A DNA stretch of 64,000 nt from Limnomonas spitsbergensis (GCA_037349105.1 JAYJMM010000114.1:310001-374000); one strand, 5' to 3'; numbered from the stretch's first letter, positions 20,601 through 31,262 are shown. Notes: generated by a model from the sequence alone, not told the origin. Program-made: numbers and translations.

Positions 20601-22907
20601 AGGTGGCTGCTTTCCCGTACTGCCTCGACCTGCTGGCGCGCCTCCGCTAGCTGAGTCCCCAGCTGATGCAGGCGACAGGTGTGTGTGTGTGTGTGAGGGG
20701 GGGGGGGGCATCATGAGGAGGGACATTGCGAGAGGGGAGAGATCGTGACTTTGCGAGGGGGTGGGACTGCGAGGGGGGGGGTGGATGATGCAAGGGGGGG
20801 GGTTCAAGAGGAGCCTGATGAGTCAGCAGGGAGACTAGGCAGCGTCTATCTGTGCAGCATGGATCTCAAGCATGGATCTACAGAGCGCAGTACTACAGCC
20901 CTTCAAAAGCTGCAGACGAGTGAGGGGCAATCATCAGGTCGCAATTTTGACTCAAAAAAACGTTCCTGACGCGGAGCTTGATCATAGGCTAAGGAATCCA
21001 TAATTTAAATTGTTACCATGAACAGAATTTTTGGTTTTATAGATGATTGAATGAGAAGCGTGGCCATTCAAGAGTATTCCTACATGCCCTGTGGCTGATT
21101 CCTGCATACCCTGTAGCTGATTCCTACATACCCTGTAGCTGATTCCTGCATACCCTGTAGCTGATTCCTACATACCCTGTAGCTGATTCCTACATACCCT
21201 GTAGCTGATTCCTGCATACCCTGTAGCTGATTCCTGCATACCCTGTAGCTGATTCTTACATACCCTGTAGCTGATTCCTGCATACCCTGTAGCTGATTCT
21301 TACATACCCTGTAGCTGATTCCTGCATACCCTGTAGCTGATTCAGGATCAGGCTCTTATTTCTTGACCCTCGCATCATTATGTTGAAGGCTTTTATGGCC
21401 TATTATTTGAACCTTTTGAATGAAACATCTTTGTTCAAAATCAGTGGGTGCGATGCGGAATATTTAGGATCTAGGAAGGCACATGTGGGCATGTAAGGCA
21501 TCAAGGGGGGCATAAGGGCAGAGGGCACATAAGGGCATTTCAGGCAACAAGAGGGAACATGACATGTGACAACTTCCCCCATCAGGGCCATCACCCTGAG
21601 TTTGTTTCTACCCTACCGTTGTGAAGAATTCAAAGCTTTATTTCTAAGAGGCCACTTCTATCCACATGCCAGACACCCTCCAAATGAGTGTTTCTTTTTT
21701 CTGCTACAAGCCCACCTTTAGACGGCCTTAACCTATACTGGCCTACGACTCTTGGCCAGAGCAGCAAGGTTGACCACAAATTGAGCCTCCAGCCAGCTGC
21801 CTGAGTGTAGCTGACATGTAGCTGAGCAAAGAAAAAAGAAACACTGCTCCAAATTGCCCTCGGTCCTCAAACCAACCCCACACTGCATTTCCAAATGCTC
21901 CAAGGAAATGTGAGAACCCTTGCCTCCTTGACGTACAGGCATCCAGACGGACTACCAGCACGCATGCATCCATCCATGCATCCATGCGTGCAAAGCTCGT
22001 CAGCCCATGCGCGGACTCAACCCATGCGTCTGCTCATGCATGTATCTTCCCATGCAACCGCCCATGCGCCTACCTGCAGCACCTCGTCCCTCTGCTGCTC
22101 CTTGTGCCGCTGCTCCTGCTGCTCCAGCCGCATTTGCATCTCCCGCACTCGCTCCTCCCCCGCAGCTGCCTGGGCCTTGAGCTGCTCGCGCAGCCTCACA
22201 AGCTCCTCAACTTCCGGCTGTAGCGCCTGCGTAGCTTGGAAGCTCTGACGGCGGCTCTGTTGAAGGTCCTCCGCTAGCTCAGCCACCTGCTGGCGCAGCG
22301 CCTCCTGCTGCTGCCGTAGCCGTGCGGCGTCGGCCGCGCTCGCGGCTTCTGCCAAGCGCTGCTGAGTCAGCAACTGCCCCTGCTCACGCTCCAGAGAGGC
22401 TCGCGCCTGGCGATGGTCCTCTGCGACCAGCGCGAGCGCTGCATGCGACTTTGCCTGCTCCTGCAGCTGTCGGTGCCAGCTGGCTACGGAGCTGCTCTCG
22501 GCGCGCGAGGCGCAAGAGGCCTCCTGCCTTAACTTGGCGGTCAGTCGCAGCTGATGGTCTTTTTCGCGGAGCAGAGCGGCATTCTTGGCGCTTTCAAAGC
22601 GCGCTGCCTTCAGCTCCAATTCGAGGCACGTGATGGCCTCGAGCTGACGCTGGCGCTCAGCTTGTGCCGATACCAGCCGCTCGCTGGGGCTAGGTGGCGC
22701 CACGGAAGAAAAATGCGGCTGCTCCGACATCAGCTCAGCACTCCGCCTGCTCGCGGGTCTTCTTGCGGTGCTGCTGGAGGTGTGTTCAACAGTAGTGCGG
22801 ACGTGAGGATCGGCAGCGCCTAGCATCGTGCTGTCTATGAAATCTCGCGTGTCGTCTTTGGATTGGGAGTACAGGCCCATCTTGCTAAATTTTAAGGGAC
22901 CAGGCAT
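16646..22907 (-). CDS. Coiled-coil protein, four exons, complete (~794 aa)
   Basis: Minus-strand gene joined by hand: 22907-22074, 20662-20264, 18996-18874, 17674-16646. Every exon is a multiple of 3 (834, 399, 123 and 1029 bp with stop), so all introns are phase 0. The start is the ATG at 22907 ([15 protein letters not shown]). Residues ~80-440 form a long Gln/Glu/Ala/Arg-rich coiled coil; then a short Ser/Thr linker, a helical segment ([20 protein letters not shown]) and a Gly/Ser/Ala-rich tail ending GGFSA. There are no membrane segments. Long coiled coils with a small helical C-terminal part occur in golgins and centrosomal/flagellar proteins; I cannot choose between these. Introns hold MITEs and minisatellites. 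Confidence 0.75.
17968..18265. repeat. Two hAT-like MITE copies, head to head
   Basis: A plus-orientation copy (about 17,968-18,090: CAGTGTATC, CGTGACTCAGC, internally deleted) faces a minus-orientation copy (about 18,135-18,265: ACCTGGACC, GTGTAGCTGAAATGTAGC). Both lie in intron 3 of the coiled-coil gene. Confidence 0.55.
18501..18681 (+). repeat. hAT-like MITE, full length
   Basis: Starts CAGTGTATCTTTT and ends AAAAGAGACACTG (12 of 13 terminal inverted-repeat bases match). It sits in a duplicated copy of the exon-3 donor region (GTGCACTGTTCACCGCTTGC). No clear 8-bp target duplication. Confidence 0.6.
18874..18996 (-). CDS. Coiled-coil gene, exon 3, with GC donor
   Basis: 41 codons ([16 protein letters not shown]... 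ending ELQSK). Acceptor CTGCAG; the donor is AAG|GCAAGC, a non-canonical GC-AG intron with the strong flanks typical of such sites. Frame fits both neighbours. Confidence 0.6.
19275..19490 (+). repeat. 14-bp minisatellite (CATGGTCAACCCCT)n
   Basis: About 15 nearly perfect copies, in intron 2 of the coiled-coil gene. Confidence 0.95.
19850..19950 (+). repeat. hAT-like MITE fragment
   Basis: ACACTCCGGCCTCCGGC and GTCCAGGTTTGGTC in family order; both ends degenerate. Confidence 0.45.
20010..20225 (-). repeat. hAT-like MITE copy
   Basis: Minus orientation: begins near TTCTTGACTCGGCTACAAG and ends with TAGCTGACATGTAGCTGAC and GAGTCAAGAAAAAATAAAC, the mirrored family ends. It abuts exon 2 of the coiled-coil gene. 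Confidence 0.55.
20264..20662 (-). CDS. Coiled-coil gene, exon 2
   Basis: 133 codons of heptad-type sequence ([18 protein letters not shown] at the start, [13 protein letters not shown] at the end). Acceptor GCATCAG, donor CAG|GTCAGG. Confidence 0.75.
20675..20815 (+). repeat. GT/G-rich simple sequence beside the exon-2 acceptor
   Basis: (GT)n followed by G runs and GAGGGGG-type repeats; low complexity only. Confidence 0.7.
21080..21345 (+). repeat. 22-bp minisatellite (CCTGTAGCTGATTCCTGCATAC-type)
   Basis: About 12 copies with C/T variation at TAC/TGC positions, in intron 1 of the coiled-coil gene. Confidence 0.95.
21686..21846 (-). repeat. hAT-like MITE with perfect 8-bp target duplication
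   Basis: 161 bp. Terminal inverted repeats AGTGTTTCTTTTTTCT / AGAAAAAAGAAACACT. Flanked by CTCCAAAT at 21678-21685 and 21847-21854. An 8-bp duplication with a CAGTG-like terminus is diagnostic of the hAT superfamily. No transposase, so non-autonomous. It defines the family seen throughout the window. Confidence 0.85.
22074..22907 (-). CDS. Coiled-coil gene, exon 1
   Basis: 278 codons from ATG to the donor CAG|GTAGGC. Charged N-terminus, then continuous coiled coil. An upstream in-frame GTG at 22952 is less likely than this ATG. Confidence 0.75.
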
Positions 22908-22909
22908 GT

Positions 22910-23390
22910 CGGTCGAGGAGGGAGAAGGAAGGAGGGACGCACTACATGACACCGCATTTGCTACTCAATTGTTGCTAGCGTATTGAAGAAGTATGTCTTG
23001 AAGCTGGAGGAGTCCAGAAGACGAGAGACCGAAATCACGGGAGTTCGGTGCGAGAAAGGTAGGGTGATTCAACGATGTGCCACTGCGATTCTCTACTACT
23101 GCAGCGAGATTCCAAGCTAGCAAAGATGCCTTATCAACAACAAATGCACAGGGGAGGGGTTGTCAGGAGTGATGTGCCGTCCAACCTATACACGGCAAGC
23201 AACGTAATTATAATTCCACGTATTACAGTGCGCGAACAATCACTGTGTAGCTTTAACCACCAGGCTTGGTCTTGCGCATCCGTATCCGGCCTCCTCCCCT
23301 CCTCCCACACTATTCCTCATACCGTAATTTTGGATCCCTCGAAGTGCTTCACCCCTCTCTGTCCCGTTCTCAGCCCTTCAATATTCCTTC
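22910..23390. other. 5' flank of the coiled-coil gene
   Basis: Expected promoter region for the minus-strand gene; I see no TATA-like or other element I can defend. Confidence 0.3.
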
Positions 23391-25230
23391 GTGAGCAAGA
23401 CTGATTATTTGGGGCCTTCTATCAAACTTATTCCAACCCTTGGACAGGCACCTCCTTGGTTGAGCCTCCTTTTTCCGGTCCTGCACTGCTCAAGGCTATC
23501 CGATGGTCGTTGGCATCACTTCAAAAACAACCCCACATACCTACATCGACCTTCATCGTTGTTCCCAATTGAAAACAGGCCAAATTCATGACCCTCCTCA
23601 ACTCTGGCCATCCCCATATCTCTTACACCAACCTCCACCACACCCATTTACCTTTTCTTCCCCCGACCATCTCACTCCGGCCGATATTGCTAACGCAGGC
23701 ATGCCGAAATTTGACCTTCTCCTCCTCATCATCTCCAACACTCTTGGCGATACAACCCGTACTTTCCCATATCTTGCCCCCACTTTGGCCCCGGGCTCCT
23801 CCCACCCTTCTCGCACAGTGCTCCCTCCAGGTTTATTTTGGCCAGGTAAATCTCCTTCCTCTGCCCACCACAATCTTTGCACCTCCACCCTCAGCCCAGC
23901 CAAGCCCGGCAACCCCTCCACCCTACGCCCCATCCTACCCCCTCCGTTGGCACGATATACCGGCATATTACACCAATGGCTCGGCCCTATCTACACCTGG
24001 CAAAGGCACAGCCACGGGTGCAGCCTTCTATTGTACTCAAGACACCACTACCTACACAGTCCACCCCGATGGCCGGGCTGAAACCAACACTTTTACACGG
24101 GCTGAGCTTGCTGGCATCCATGCTGCCTTCACTCACGCCGCCTTACACCACACCGGTGATCTTACCATTTTCTCAGATTCCTTGGTTTCTCTGTATGTAC
24201 TACGTAGGCACTCGCACCACCCCCCACTGTCCCATATGCTCCCATTCCAATGATGCCCCTGGCCATCTTTTAGGCGGTTGTGCTCATTCCTCCGTGTCCG
24301 CCTCATTGCATTGCTGGACACGCCCGAGCTGTCTGCATCATCCAATCTGCTATTGCTAATGGCTCTCTACCTAGGATCCTCTTTTACTATCATGGATGCC
24401 ACTTCCCGTGCCAACCTTCCCTTCGGGGTCTATGACACCCGTCTTCCACGTTGGCTGGTGCCCCGACGACCTACCACTTTCCCTGACACCTTTGATTACT
24501 GTGACAAACTGCGACCGGATTTGCTTTTTGTCCAAGGTCTCCCACATTCCGAATTCCTTCGTCTTTACCGCGCTGGTCAACTCTCTAGCTCACAAACTAT
24601 GTCTCGCCTCCAGAAAACTTGCACTGTACACGTAGTTGAAGTCGGTTACAACTCCAAATTTTCTTTCGAACAATGCCATGCCCGTAAATCAGAACAACAT
24701 TTACAGCTTATCCTTCTCCTCAAACATAATGGTTGGACAGTTTCCTTGGCACCCGTTCTCCATACCGCCCTTCCACCTGATCCTTCGCCAACCCTGCCCA
24801 TCCCCCCCCCTCATCCTTCCCCGCCTCCTTCTCATACACATATCATCCTTCTGGGGACCGCAGGCTTTAAGGCTTCCTCTTTCGTCCTGCCGATAAAATC
24901 CTCAGCATGCATGTTCGGTGTCTCCAAACACGATATCTCCTCCGTCCTCAGCCGTCTCACCAAGCATACCATACGCTGTCATATAAACATTTTTCGTCAG
25001 CGTCGCCATCTGGAAAACTCCCCTGCCCATTATTGTCCGGTACCCCTAGACGACCCTCCTTACCCACCAGGTTTTTTGTCTCCCTGTGTACGGTATTTAA
25101 AATCCCTAGGGTTTCCATTCCTCAAGCCACGCTCAGGCGTTTTCTTTCTTTCTTTCTGAGAGATTTTTCGTATTCCTCAAGATATTTTCCTTTCTTATTG
25201 TTTTACTTCTTTATTGATCCAGCCCTTTGA
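23390..25230 (+). mobile_element. Decayed LINE (non-LTR retrotransposon), 3' half
   Basis: Contains an RNase H region, a CxxC...H...C zinc motif and a conserved-looking C-terminal domain, in several frames. The RT is absent. The plus-strand order RNase H, zinc motif, C-terminal domain is that of algal LINEs. Confidence 0.65.
23588..25159 (+). pseudogene. LINE ORF2 remnant: RNase H, zinc motif, C-terminal domain
   Basis: Frame 23588-24253 holds the RNase H motifs TNGSA (usually TDGS), TRAELAGIHAA and IFSDSL. A second frame near 24,215-24,300 holds CPICSHSNDAPGHLLGGC, the CxxC...H...C motif near the end of LINE proteins. Frame 24278-25159 holds DLLFVQGLP, HVVEVGYNSKFSFEQ, KSEQHLQLILLLKHNGW and HIILLGTAGFKASS; the EVGY...EQH...L...G pattern is what I associate with the C-terminus of chlorophyte LINEs and may be nuclease-like. 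Frame changes and the D-to-N change in RNase H show it is inactive. Confidence 0.6.
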
Positions 25231-25359
25231 CGCCCCTGTCACCGCCGCGGCTTTGTCTGTCCCCCACGCCCCTGGCTGAAAATTTAGGGTCACGGGTTTA
25301 GGGCGGAGCATGTGGAAGTTCAGGGTTAAGGGATTCGGGGAGCATGTGGAAACTCAGGG

Positions 25360-25552
25360 TGGCATGGCTGCACCATGTTCCCGGCTGTGCATGGTATTTG
25401 GACTTGATACCGTATTGCTCATCCTCTACCACTGTTACCAGCCTCCACGCAGCCAGGCGTTCAGCAGGGCCCAGCGGGTATGCACTGTTATAAACAGAAC
25501 CAACAGACAACTGTCAATGACATTACACCTCTGGGCCATGCACAGAAAACTG
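25360..25552. mobile_element. LINE-tail repeat cluster
   Basis: Plus strand: GTTCAGCAGGGCCCAGCGGG and TATGCACTGTTATAAAC (25,45x-25,495), also seen at 28,730, on the minus strand at 43,600 and in part at 52,765. Minus strand: 25,500-25,550 holds the mirrored TGTAATGTCATTGAC end. Two tails meet end to end. Confidence 0.45.
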
Positions 25553-26034
25553 TGATGACGTGCCTACAACAATTTGGACGCTGACACTGCCAAGTCCATC
25601 TAAGACGAACCTGGGTCAAAACACGGCCTGCTGCAAAATATTTACGGTATGTACAAGTGCGATCCAGATCTACCCATAATTGCATAATGGTGTCAACTCC
25701 TGGTGAAACCCTACAAACTAAATTTGACCAGGCTTGACATTTGACAGATTCCCATGCCGCATGCAATCGTCCCGGCATCAACAACTGACACATGTCAGCC
25801 CATCTCAGTTATTTAGGCCCTAAAGGCCGGTATAGCTCCATCCTCATCTGGCACATTCCGGCCCCATTGAGCGGGCCTGCAAAGACATGATAAGAACACC
25901 CAACAAGGAGAATATGTGGCGTATAGGACAAGGGCAGGACATTACAGACAGGTTGAAACACTCAAACATGGCGAGCGTGGCGTACACGGATTTGAGAGAC
26001 CGTACAAACAGGTTTGAAACATGGCGGAAAACCC
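25553..26034. other. No feature recognised
   Basis: Non-repetitive spacer; ACACATGTCAGCCCATCTCAG near 25,790 may be a MITE remnant. Confidence 0.3.
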
Positions 26035-26235
26035 TGACGGAAGACCCTGACGAATAACATGGCGGAAAACCCTGACGAATAACATGGCGGAAAACCCTGA
26101 CGAATAACATGGCGGAAAACCCTGACGAATAACATGGCGGAAAACCCTGACGAATAACATGGCGGAAAACCCTGACGAATAACATGGCGGAAAACCCTGA
26201 CGAATAACATGGCGGAAAACCCTGACGAATAACAT
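26035..26235 (+). repeat. 25-bp minisatellite (AACATGGCGGAAAACCCTGACGAAT)
   Basis: About 8 copies, nearly perfect. Its length of 25 is not a multiple of 3, so frames through it are not evidence of a protein. Confidence 0.95.
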
Positions 26236-26779
26236 GAAATGTAATGAGAGGCAGGAAAAAGGAGAGATCTCTGACTTTCTGTCCCCGATTTCTACATTCA
26301 GCCTCCACACACATATTCCTGAATATAAGATAAGACCCCTACTACTTGCTATCAGGCTACATAATATACGTTTGTGCACTACCCAGAGGATGCCTCCCCA
26401 CAAGAAACGGGGATTTAATTTGTCAAAAGAGGCAGCCGGAAACCCCCATGAGGGATGCGCCCTTGCAATCCTCCTGGCAGGTCTGGTGGTATGTGTACGG
26501 GCTGTACTGCAAACAAGTGTACTGTGCATGTGATGTCTTACTGCACACAACCTGTACTGCACATGGGGTCGCAACTGCACTGCACATGGGCTGACTACCG
26601 TTGGACAGAACACATGCACACTTTCCTTCAGAAGCAAAATAGCCTAAGCACACCGGGTCATTGGACCCCAAAATGGACTGTGCTGAACCATCGGCTTTAA
26701 AAGCCCGGAAACCTGATGCCATGTCACAGCTTGCCCCTGAATTGTAAACGTGCATAGGAGACTTGACAAAGCACGAATG

Positions 26780-27000
26780 CTGCACGCACCAGGAGATAGT
26801 CTAAGGTATGTCTGTATGATGAGCCAGCCCTCGGCACATTCTGAGAGGACTGAAGACACACAGCTCGGACAAACACAGACCTGCATCTGCAACCTATTAT
26901 GGGCTGCACCGGAAGATAGTCTCCGGTATGACTATACGAGCCAGCCCTCACACTTTGCGCAATGACTGAAGACAAACAGCTCACACAAATATATAGATCC
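26780..27000 (+). repeat. Two-copy ~120-bp tandem repeat
   Basis: CACCAGGAGATAGTCTAAGG and CACCGGAAGATAGTCTCCGG start two related copies. Confidence 0.7.
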
Positions 27001-27039
27001 AATGCCTCCCATGCGGCTCACAAAAAAAGAAATCTGACA

Positions 27040-27228
27040 CCTGCATCTCCTGCGGAAGCAGTACGACTAGATCTGAGATCTGCAGCTGATGCTGGAGCTC
27101 TTTGGCAAGATTTGAAGTATAAGATCTGCAGCTGCTGCACAAGTCCTGCGATTAGATCTGAGATCTGCAGCCGATGCTGGAGCCCTTTGGCGAGATTTGA
27201 AATCTAAGATCTGCAGCTGTTGCTGAAG
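27040..27228 (+). repeat. Tandem repeat with AGATCTGCAGCTG
   Basis: Two to three copies of an ~85-bp unit (GATCTGAGATCTGCAGC). Confidence 0.75.
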
Positions 27229-27371
27229 CTTGATGATGCGGAAGGCCCAGCGGGAACACAGACATTACGGGTTGGTGCGCCCCGTCATGAGGCCTTTTGC
27301 TACTGCTGTTCATATTGTTGCCGTTGCTGCTGCGGTTGATGTTGTTGCTGTTGCTGCTGCTGCTGTTGTTG

Positions 27372-27919
27372 CTACCACTGTTGTTGCTGCTGTTCCTTCT
27401 GCTGCTGCTGGCTTATCTGCAAGCGCTGCAGCTGCAGCTGTTGGAACTGTTGCTGCTGTTGTTGCAGCCTCTGCAGCTGCTTCTGAAGCTGCATGTCCTG
27501 GGAAGACACAACGCCCACAGCCTGCTGCTGCTGCTGCTGCTGCTGCTGAGGCGGGGGCGGCGGCCGCTGATGCTCCTGCGCCTTCTGCGGCTGCAGCTTC
27601 TGCTGCTCCTGCTCTCGCTGCTTCTGCTTCTGCAGAGGCGGTGGCGGAAGCTCCTGCAGCTTCTGTTGCTTCTGCTGTTTCTGCTCCTTCAGCTCCTTCT
27701 TCACTACCATCTTCTGCCCTTTATTTTGCTGCAGGTGCAGCGGGGGTCGTGGGGGCTGCGGGGCAGCGGGGGGGGCGCTTGCGGCGGCTGAGGCGTTCTC
27801 CGCGGTGAACGTAGGTAAGCTCCTGCCCTCCCAGTCCGCTCCCCTCAATGCCAGGGGCGCTTTGATGATCTTTATCAACCTGCTGGAGGTCATGCCATCC
27901 AGCTGCATGGTCTCCTCGC
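27372..27919 (-). CDS. Gln-rich exon (poly-Q protein), gene link uncertain
   Basis: Acceptor GCTCACAG before GCGAGGAGACC; the phase is 1 (one base comes from the previous exon). It encodes EETMQLDGMTSSRLIKIIKA, a Pro/Ala-rich part, a Lys/Gln stretch and long Gln runs. The frame meets TAG at 27372-27374 inside a CAG/CAA tract; a donor just before it (CAGTG|GTAGCA) would skip the stop. It may belong to the AP2-like gene upstream, but the phase after exon 31263-31416 (0) does not match directly, so an unseen exon or a separate gene is needed. Confidence 0.5.
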
Positions 27920-28039
27920 CTGTGAGCATCAGCCCATTCAAACGTCATTACAGACAGTTATGTGGTAGATTCAACCGGTACTGGGATCAGTAAATAAGCA
28001 CCGAAATCCTTGAATTTGGGTAATTTGAAGTCATTTAAG

Positions 28040-28115
28040 TTTTTAAGCCTTCCAGAGGTCATGCTATCCAGCTGCATGGCCTCATCACCTGCGAGTTTCG
28101 GCCCATTCAAAGCAG
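28040..28115 (-). repeat. Duplicated edge of the Gln-rich exon with its acceptor
   Basis: Minus strand: CTCGCAG followed by GTGATGAGGCCATGCAGCTG, a diverged copy of the start of the exon at 27919 (GDEAMQLDSMTSGRL against GEETMQLDGMTSSRL). Confidence 0.7.
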
Positions 28116-28119
28116 ATGT

Positions 28120-28690
28120 TTTGTTTGCGGTAGATTCAACTGGTATGAGTATCAGTTATCATATCAGTTATCATATACCGGTATCAGTTATATATCTGCT
28201 CTCTGGGCTGGCTGTGTCCATACCTGAAAGAGGGAAATGGTCCAGTTGTACAACACTGGTGGCATCCATACCCAAAGGTTGAGGGATCAAGCCCGCCAGA
28301 AAACCTCCCTATATCCACATCCCCGGGTCCATGACCCTGCCCCTTCTCACATGGGAGCGTGTCTGGGCTGCCCCATGTTCCTTGCTGTGCAAAGATGCTG
28401 AAATTGAGGTTGCGTGCCAGTTTGCTTTAGTGGTGTTCACTATTATAGGGTTGGGTACTGAAATCTTGTAATGGAGCGCCGCAGGATTGGCACAGGCGTG
28501 AAAGATCTCGATTCTCAGCTGTTTTTGCGCCTTTGGGGGCGATGGTTTTTGTCCTGAGAAACTGCTGGGTACTGCTCCTCAGAAACTGGTCCTCAAGGCC
28601 AATAGTTTTTCAATACCGTGTTTCGTTTGTGCCCGGTAGTGACTCTTAACCCTTAACCCTAAACCCTTAACCCTGAAACATCAGTGCTCC
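28120..28690. other. No gene; short repeats and telomere-like motifs
   Basis: ATCAGTTATCATATC-type repeats near 28,150; CCTTAACCCTAAACCC near 28,655. Confidence 0.4.
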
Positions 28691-28699
28691 TCATCCCTT

Positions 28700-28770
28700 A
28701 CCAGCCCCTAGCGGCCATGGGTTGTGCAGGGCCCAGCGGGTATGCACTATTTGAAACCCGGCTTCGTCCT
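28700..28770 (+). mobile_element. LINE-tail fragment
   Basis: GCAGGGCCCAGCGGGTATGC as at 25,465 and in reverse at 43,610. Confidence 0.4.
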
Positions 28771-29062
28771 CTGGCCCATGGCCCAGGCAGCAGGAGCATC
28801 GGGGGGCCCTCCTGCAACAGCCCCCCCAGAAAAAAGACTAGGCACACCGCCGAAGCACGAGGCGTCAGGACCACTTGACCCACAGCACTTCTATCCCGAA
28901 GTAGGATAGCCCGCTCGCGACTTACAGCAGGGCACTTTCAACAAAGCGCCAGACGTTTCCCCTGCTTACACCTGGAACACGGTATGAAATGAACCATGGC
29001 AGGATTCGAACCACTCACCTCAGAGTGGGCTGCCCATTTGCTGCCCCCCCAGCCATACCGGA

Positions 29063-29580
29063 AAATGAATAATAATCAGAATCAACTCTTCGCTTTCTTG
29101 GAAATACGAAAATAACGAATTCTGACAGATATGACGGTTGCTCGGATAGAACCATCAAGTGGGTCACTGATGACCCGGAGGTCCTGGAAATGATAATTCA
29201 GATGTCCTGACAAAAATGGATAAACCTGAAATCTAATAATAAGAAATAGGAAGTGTAATGAATCCGTAACTTCAAGGATTGGCTCTGAGGCTTGGCCCTA
29301 GAGGTCTGCGTTTAGTAGGTAAATTGTACCTGCAGCGCCCTGAACATGATTTAGTGTACCTCATCCGCCGACGCTCCTGCCCTAGCCACTCTTGTCTCCA
29401 CCAGTGACAGGATCGCCAGAAAATTCAAATGTTTGAAATCAAATGCAAACAATTTGAAATCAGTACAGTTGTTAAGTTATAACCCCGCCCCCCCAGACTT
29501 ACCCGAGAGAACGAAGTTGCAGTGCAGCACGCCGCGCAGCTTGTACAGCAGCCTGTGCACCAGGAGCAGTACACAATTAC
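29063..29580. other. No gene recognised
   Basis: Spacer upstream of a MITE; no repeats of note. Confidence 0.35.
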
Positions 29581-29584
29581 ACAC

Positions 29585-29785
29585 AAGTGTATATGTCGTG
29601 ACTCAGCCACCGGGTACATGTCAGCTACACTCAAGCCTCTGGCCGGAGGCCCCGTTTGTGGCCAGCCATGCTGCTTCGGCCACCAGCCGCAGGTTGGTCC
29701 AGGTTTGCTCCAGGCTAACGGACCTCTAGCAGCCACAGGGAGGCCTGCTCAAGCTGGACTCGTAGCTGGGGGAATACAAACAAGC
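29585..29785 (+). repeat. hAT-like MITE copy
   Basis: AAGTGTATATGTCGTGACTC, TACATGTCAGCTACACTC, CTCTGGCCGGAGGCCCCG, GTTGGTCCAGGTTTG and GACTCGTAGCTGGGGG in family order. Target duplication not clear. Confidence 0.65.
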
Positions 29786-29934
29786 CTTCAAGACTGCTTC
29801 CAAAGCAAGCGCGATTGCCCTGGCTGGCTTTGCATTCAGCATTTACACCGGTCGGGCTTTTGACATCGACAACCATTTTGCACGGTGGTTCTTCAGACAA
29901 AATATTAATGTTTCCCAGTGGACACAAACAATCT

Positions 29935-31035
29935 TACACCCGAATCCCTTTTATGTTAACACCCGAATCCCTTTTACGTTACACCCGAATCCCTTTTACG
30001 TTTCACCCGAATCCCTTTTACATTACACCCGAATCCCTCTTTATGTTACACCCGAATCCCTTTTGCGTTACCCCTGAGTCCTTTTTACGTTACACCCGAG
30101 TCCCTCTTTACGTTACACCCGAATCCCTTTCACCTTACACCCGAATCCCTTTTACGTTACACCCGAATCCCTTTCACGTTACACCCGGATCCCTTTTACG
30201 TTACCCCCGAGTCCCTTTAACGTAACACCCGAATCCCTCTTTACGTTACACCCGAATCCCTTTTGCGTTACCCCTGAGTCCTTTTTACGTTACACCCAAG
30301 TCCCTCTTTACATTACACCCGAATCCCTTTCACGTTACACCCAAATCCCTTTCACGTTACACCCGAATCCCTTTCACGTTACACCCGAGTCCCTTTTACG
30401 TTACACCCAAATCCCTTTCACCTTACACCCGAATCCCTTTCACGTTACACCCGAATCCCTTTCACGTTACACCCGAATCCCTTTTTCGTTACACCCGAGT
30501 CCCTTTTACGTTACACCCGAATCCCTCTTACGTTACACCCGAATCCCTCTTGTTACACCTGAATCCCTCTTTAGGTTACACCTGAATCCCTTTTACGTTA
30601 CACCCGAATCCCTTTCACGTTATACCCAAATCCCTTTCACGTTACACCCGAATCCCTTTCACGTTACACCCGAGTCCCTTTTACGTTACACCCGAATCCC
30701 TTTTACATTACACCCGAATCCCTTTTACGTTACACCCAAATCCCTTTCACCTTACACCCGAATCCCTTTCACGTTACACCTGAATCCCTTTTACGTTACA
30801 CCCGAATCCCTTTCACGTTACACCCGAATCCCTTTCACGTTACACCCGAATCCCTTTTACGTTACACCCGAATCCCTCTTTACGTTACCCCTGAGTCCCT
30901 TTTGCTTTACCCCTGAGTCCCTTTTACGTTACACCCGAATCCCTTTTACGTAACACCCGAATCCCTTTTTACGTTACACCCGAATCCCTTTTACGTTACC
31001 CCTGAGTCCCTTTCACGTTACACCCAAGCCCCTTT
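29935..31035 (+). repeat. 22-bp minisatellite (ACACCCGAATCCCTTTTACGTT), ~50 copies
   Basis: 1.1 kb. Variants carry AGT for AAT, CACG for TACG and CCCCTGAGT; their mixed order suggests repeated local unequal exchange or slippage. Confidence 0.97.
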
Positions 31036-31139
31036 TCCTTTGTCAGAGCCCAAGTAAGAAGTAAGAAGTCAGAGCCCAACACTGATTGCAAAGCATGCAG
31101 ATTCCTGTGGTTGCGATGTCGTTTTATGTGCTTGCATTA

Positions 31140-31262
31140 GTTGTTTGAACCCTAAACAAAAATCCAAAACCCTGAACTCAAACCCAAACCCTAAACCCAA
31201 ACCCTATGCCCAAACCCAAAACCCTTAACCCAAACCCTAAACCCTGAACCTAAAACCTAAAC
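31140..31262 (+). repeat. Interstitial telomere-like CCCTAAA repeats
   Basis: AACCCTAAACCC-type repeats with degenerate units, immediately downstream of the AP2-like exon donor. Confidence 0.8.

Noticed and set aside
25844..26637. Frames with repeated FSAMLFVRVFRHVI
   Set aside because: A 25-bp repeat read through all three phases; no coding evidence.
27230..27808. Plus-strand Ala/Leu-rich frames of 164-192 codons
   Set aside because: Antisense of the CAG-rich Gln exon.
29000..29062. tRNA-like sequence (GGTTCGAATCC B box on the minus strand, A-box-like sequence at the right spacing)
   Set aside because: T-stem and acceptor stem do not pair, so no cloverleaf. At most a degenerate tRNA-derived remnant.
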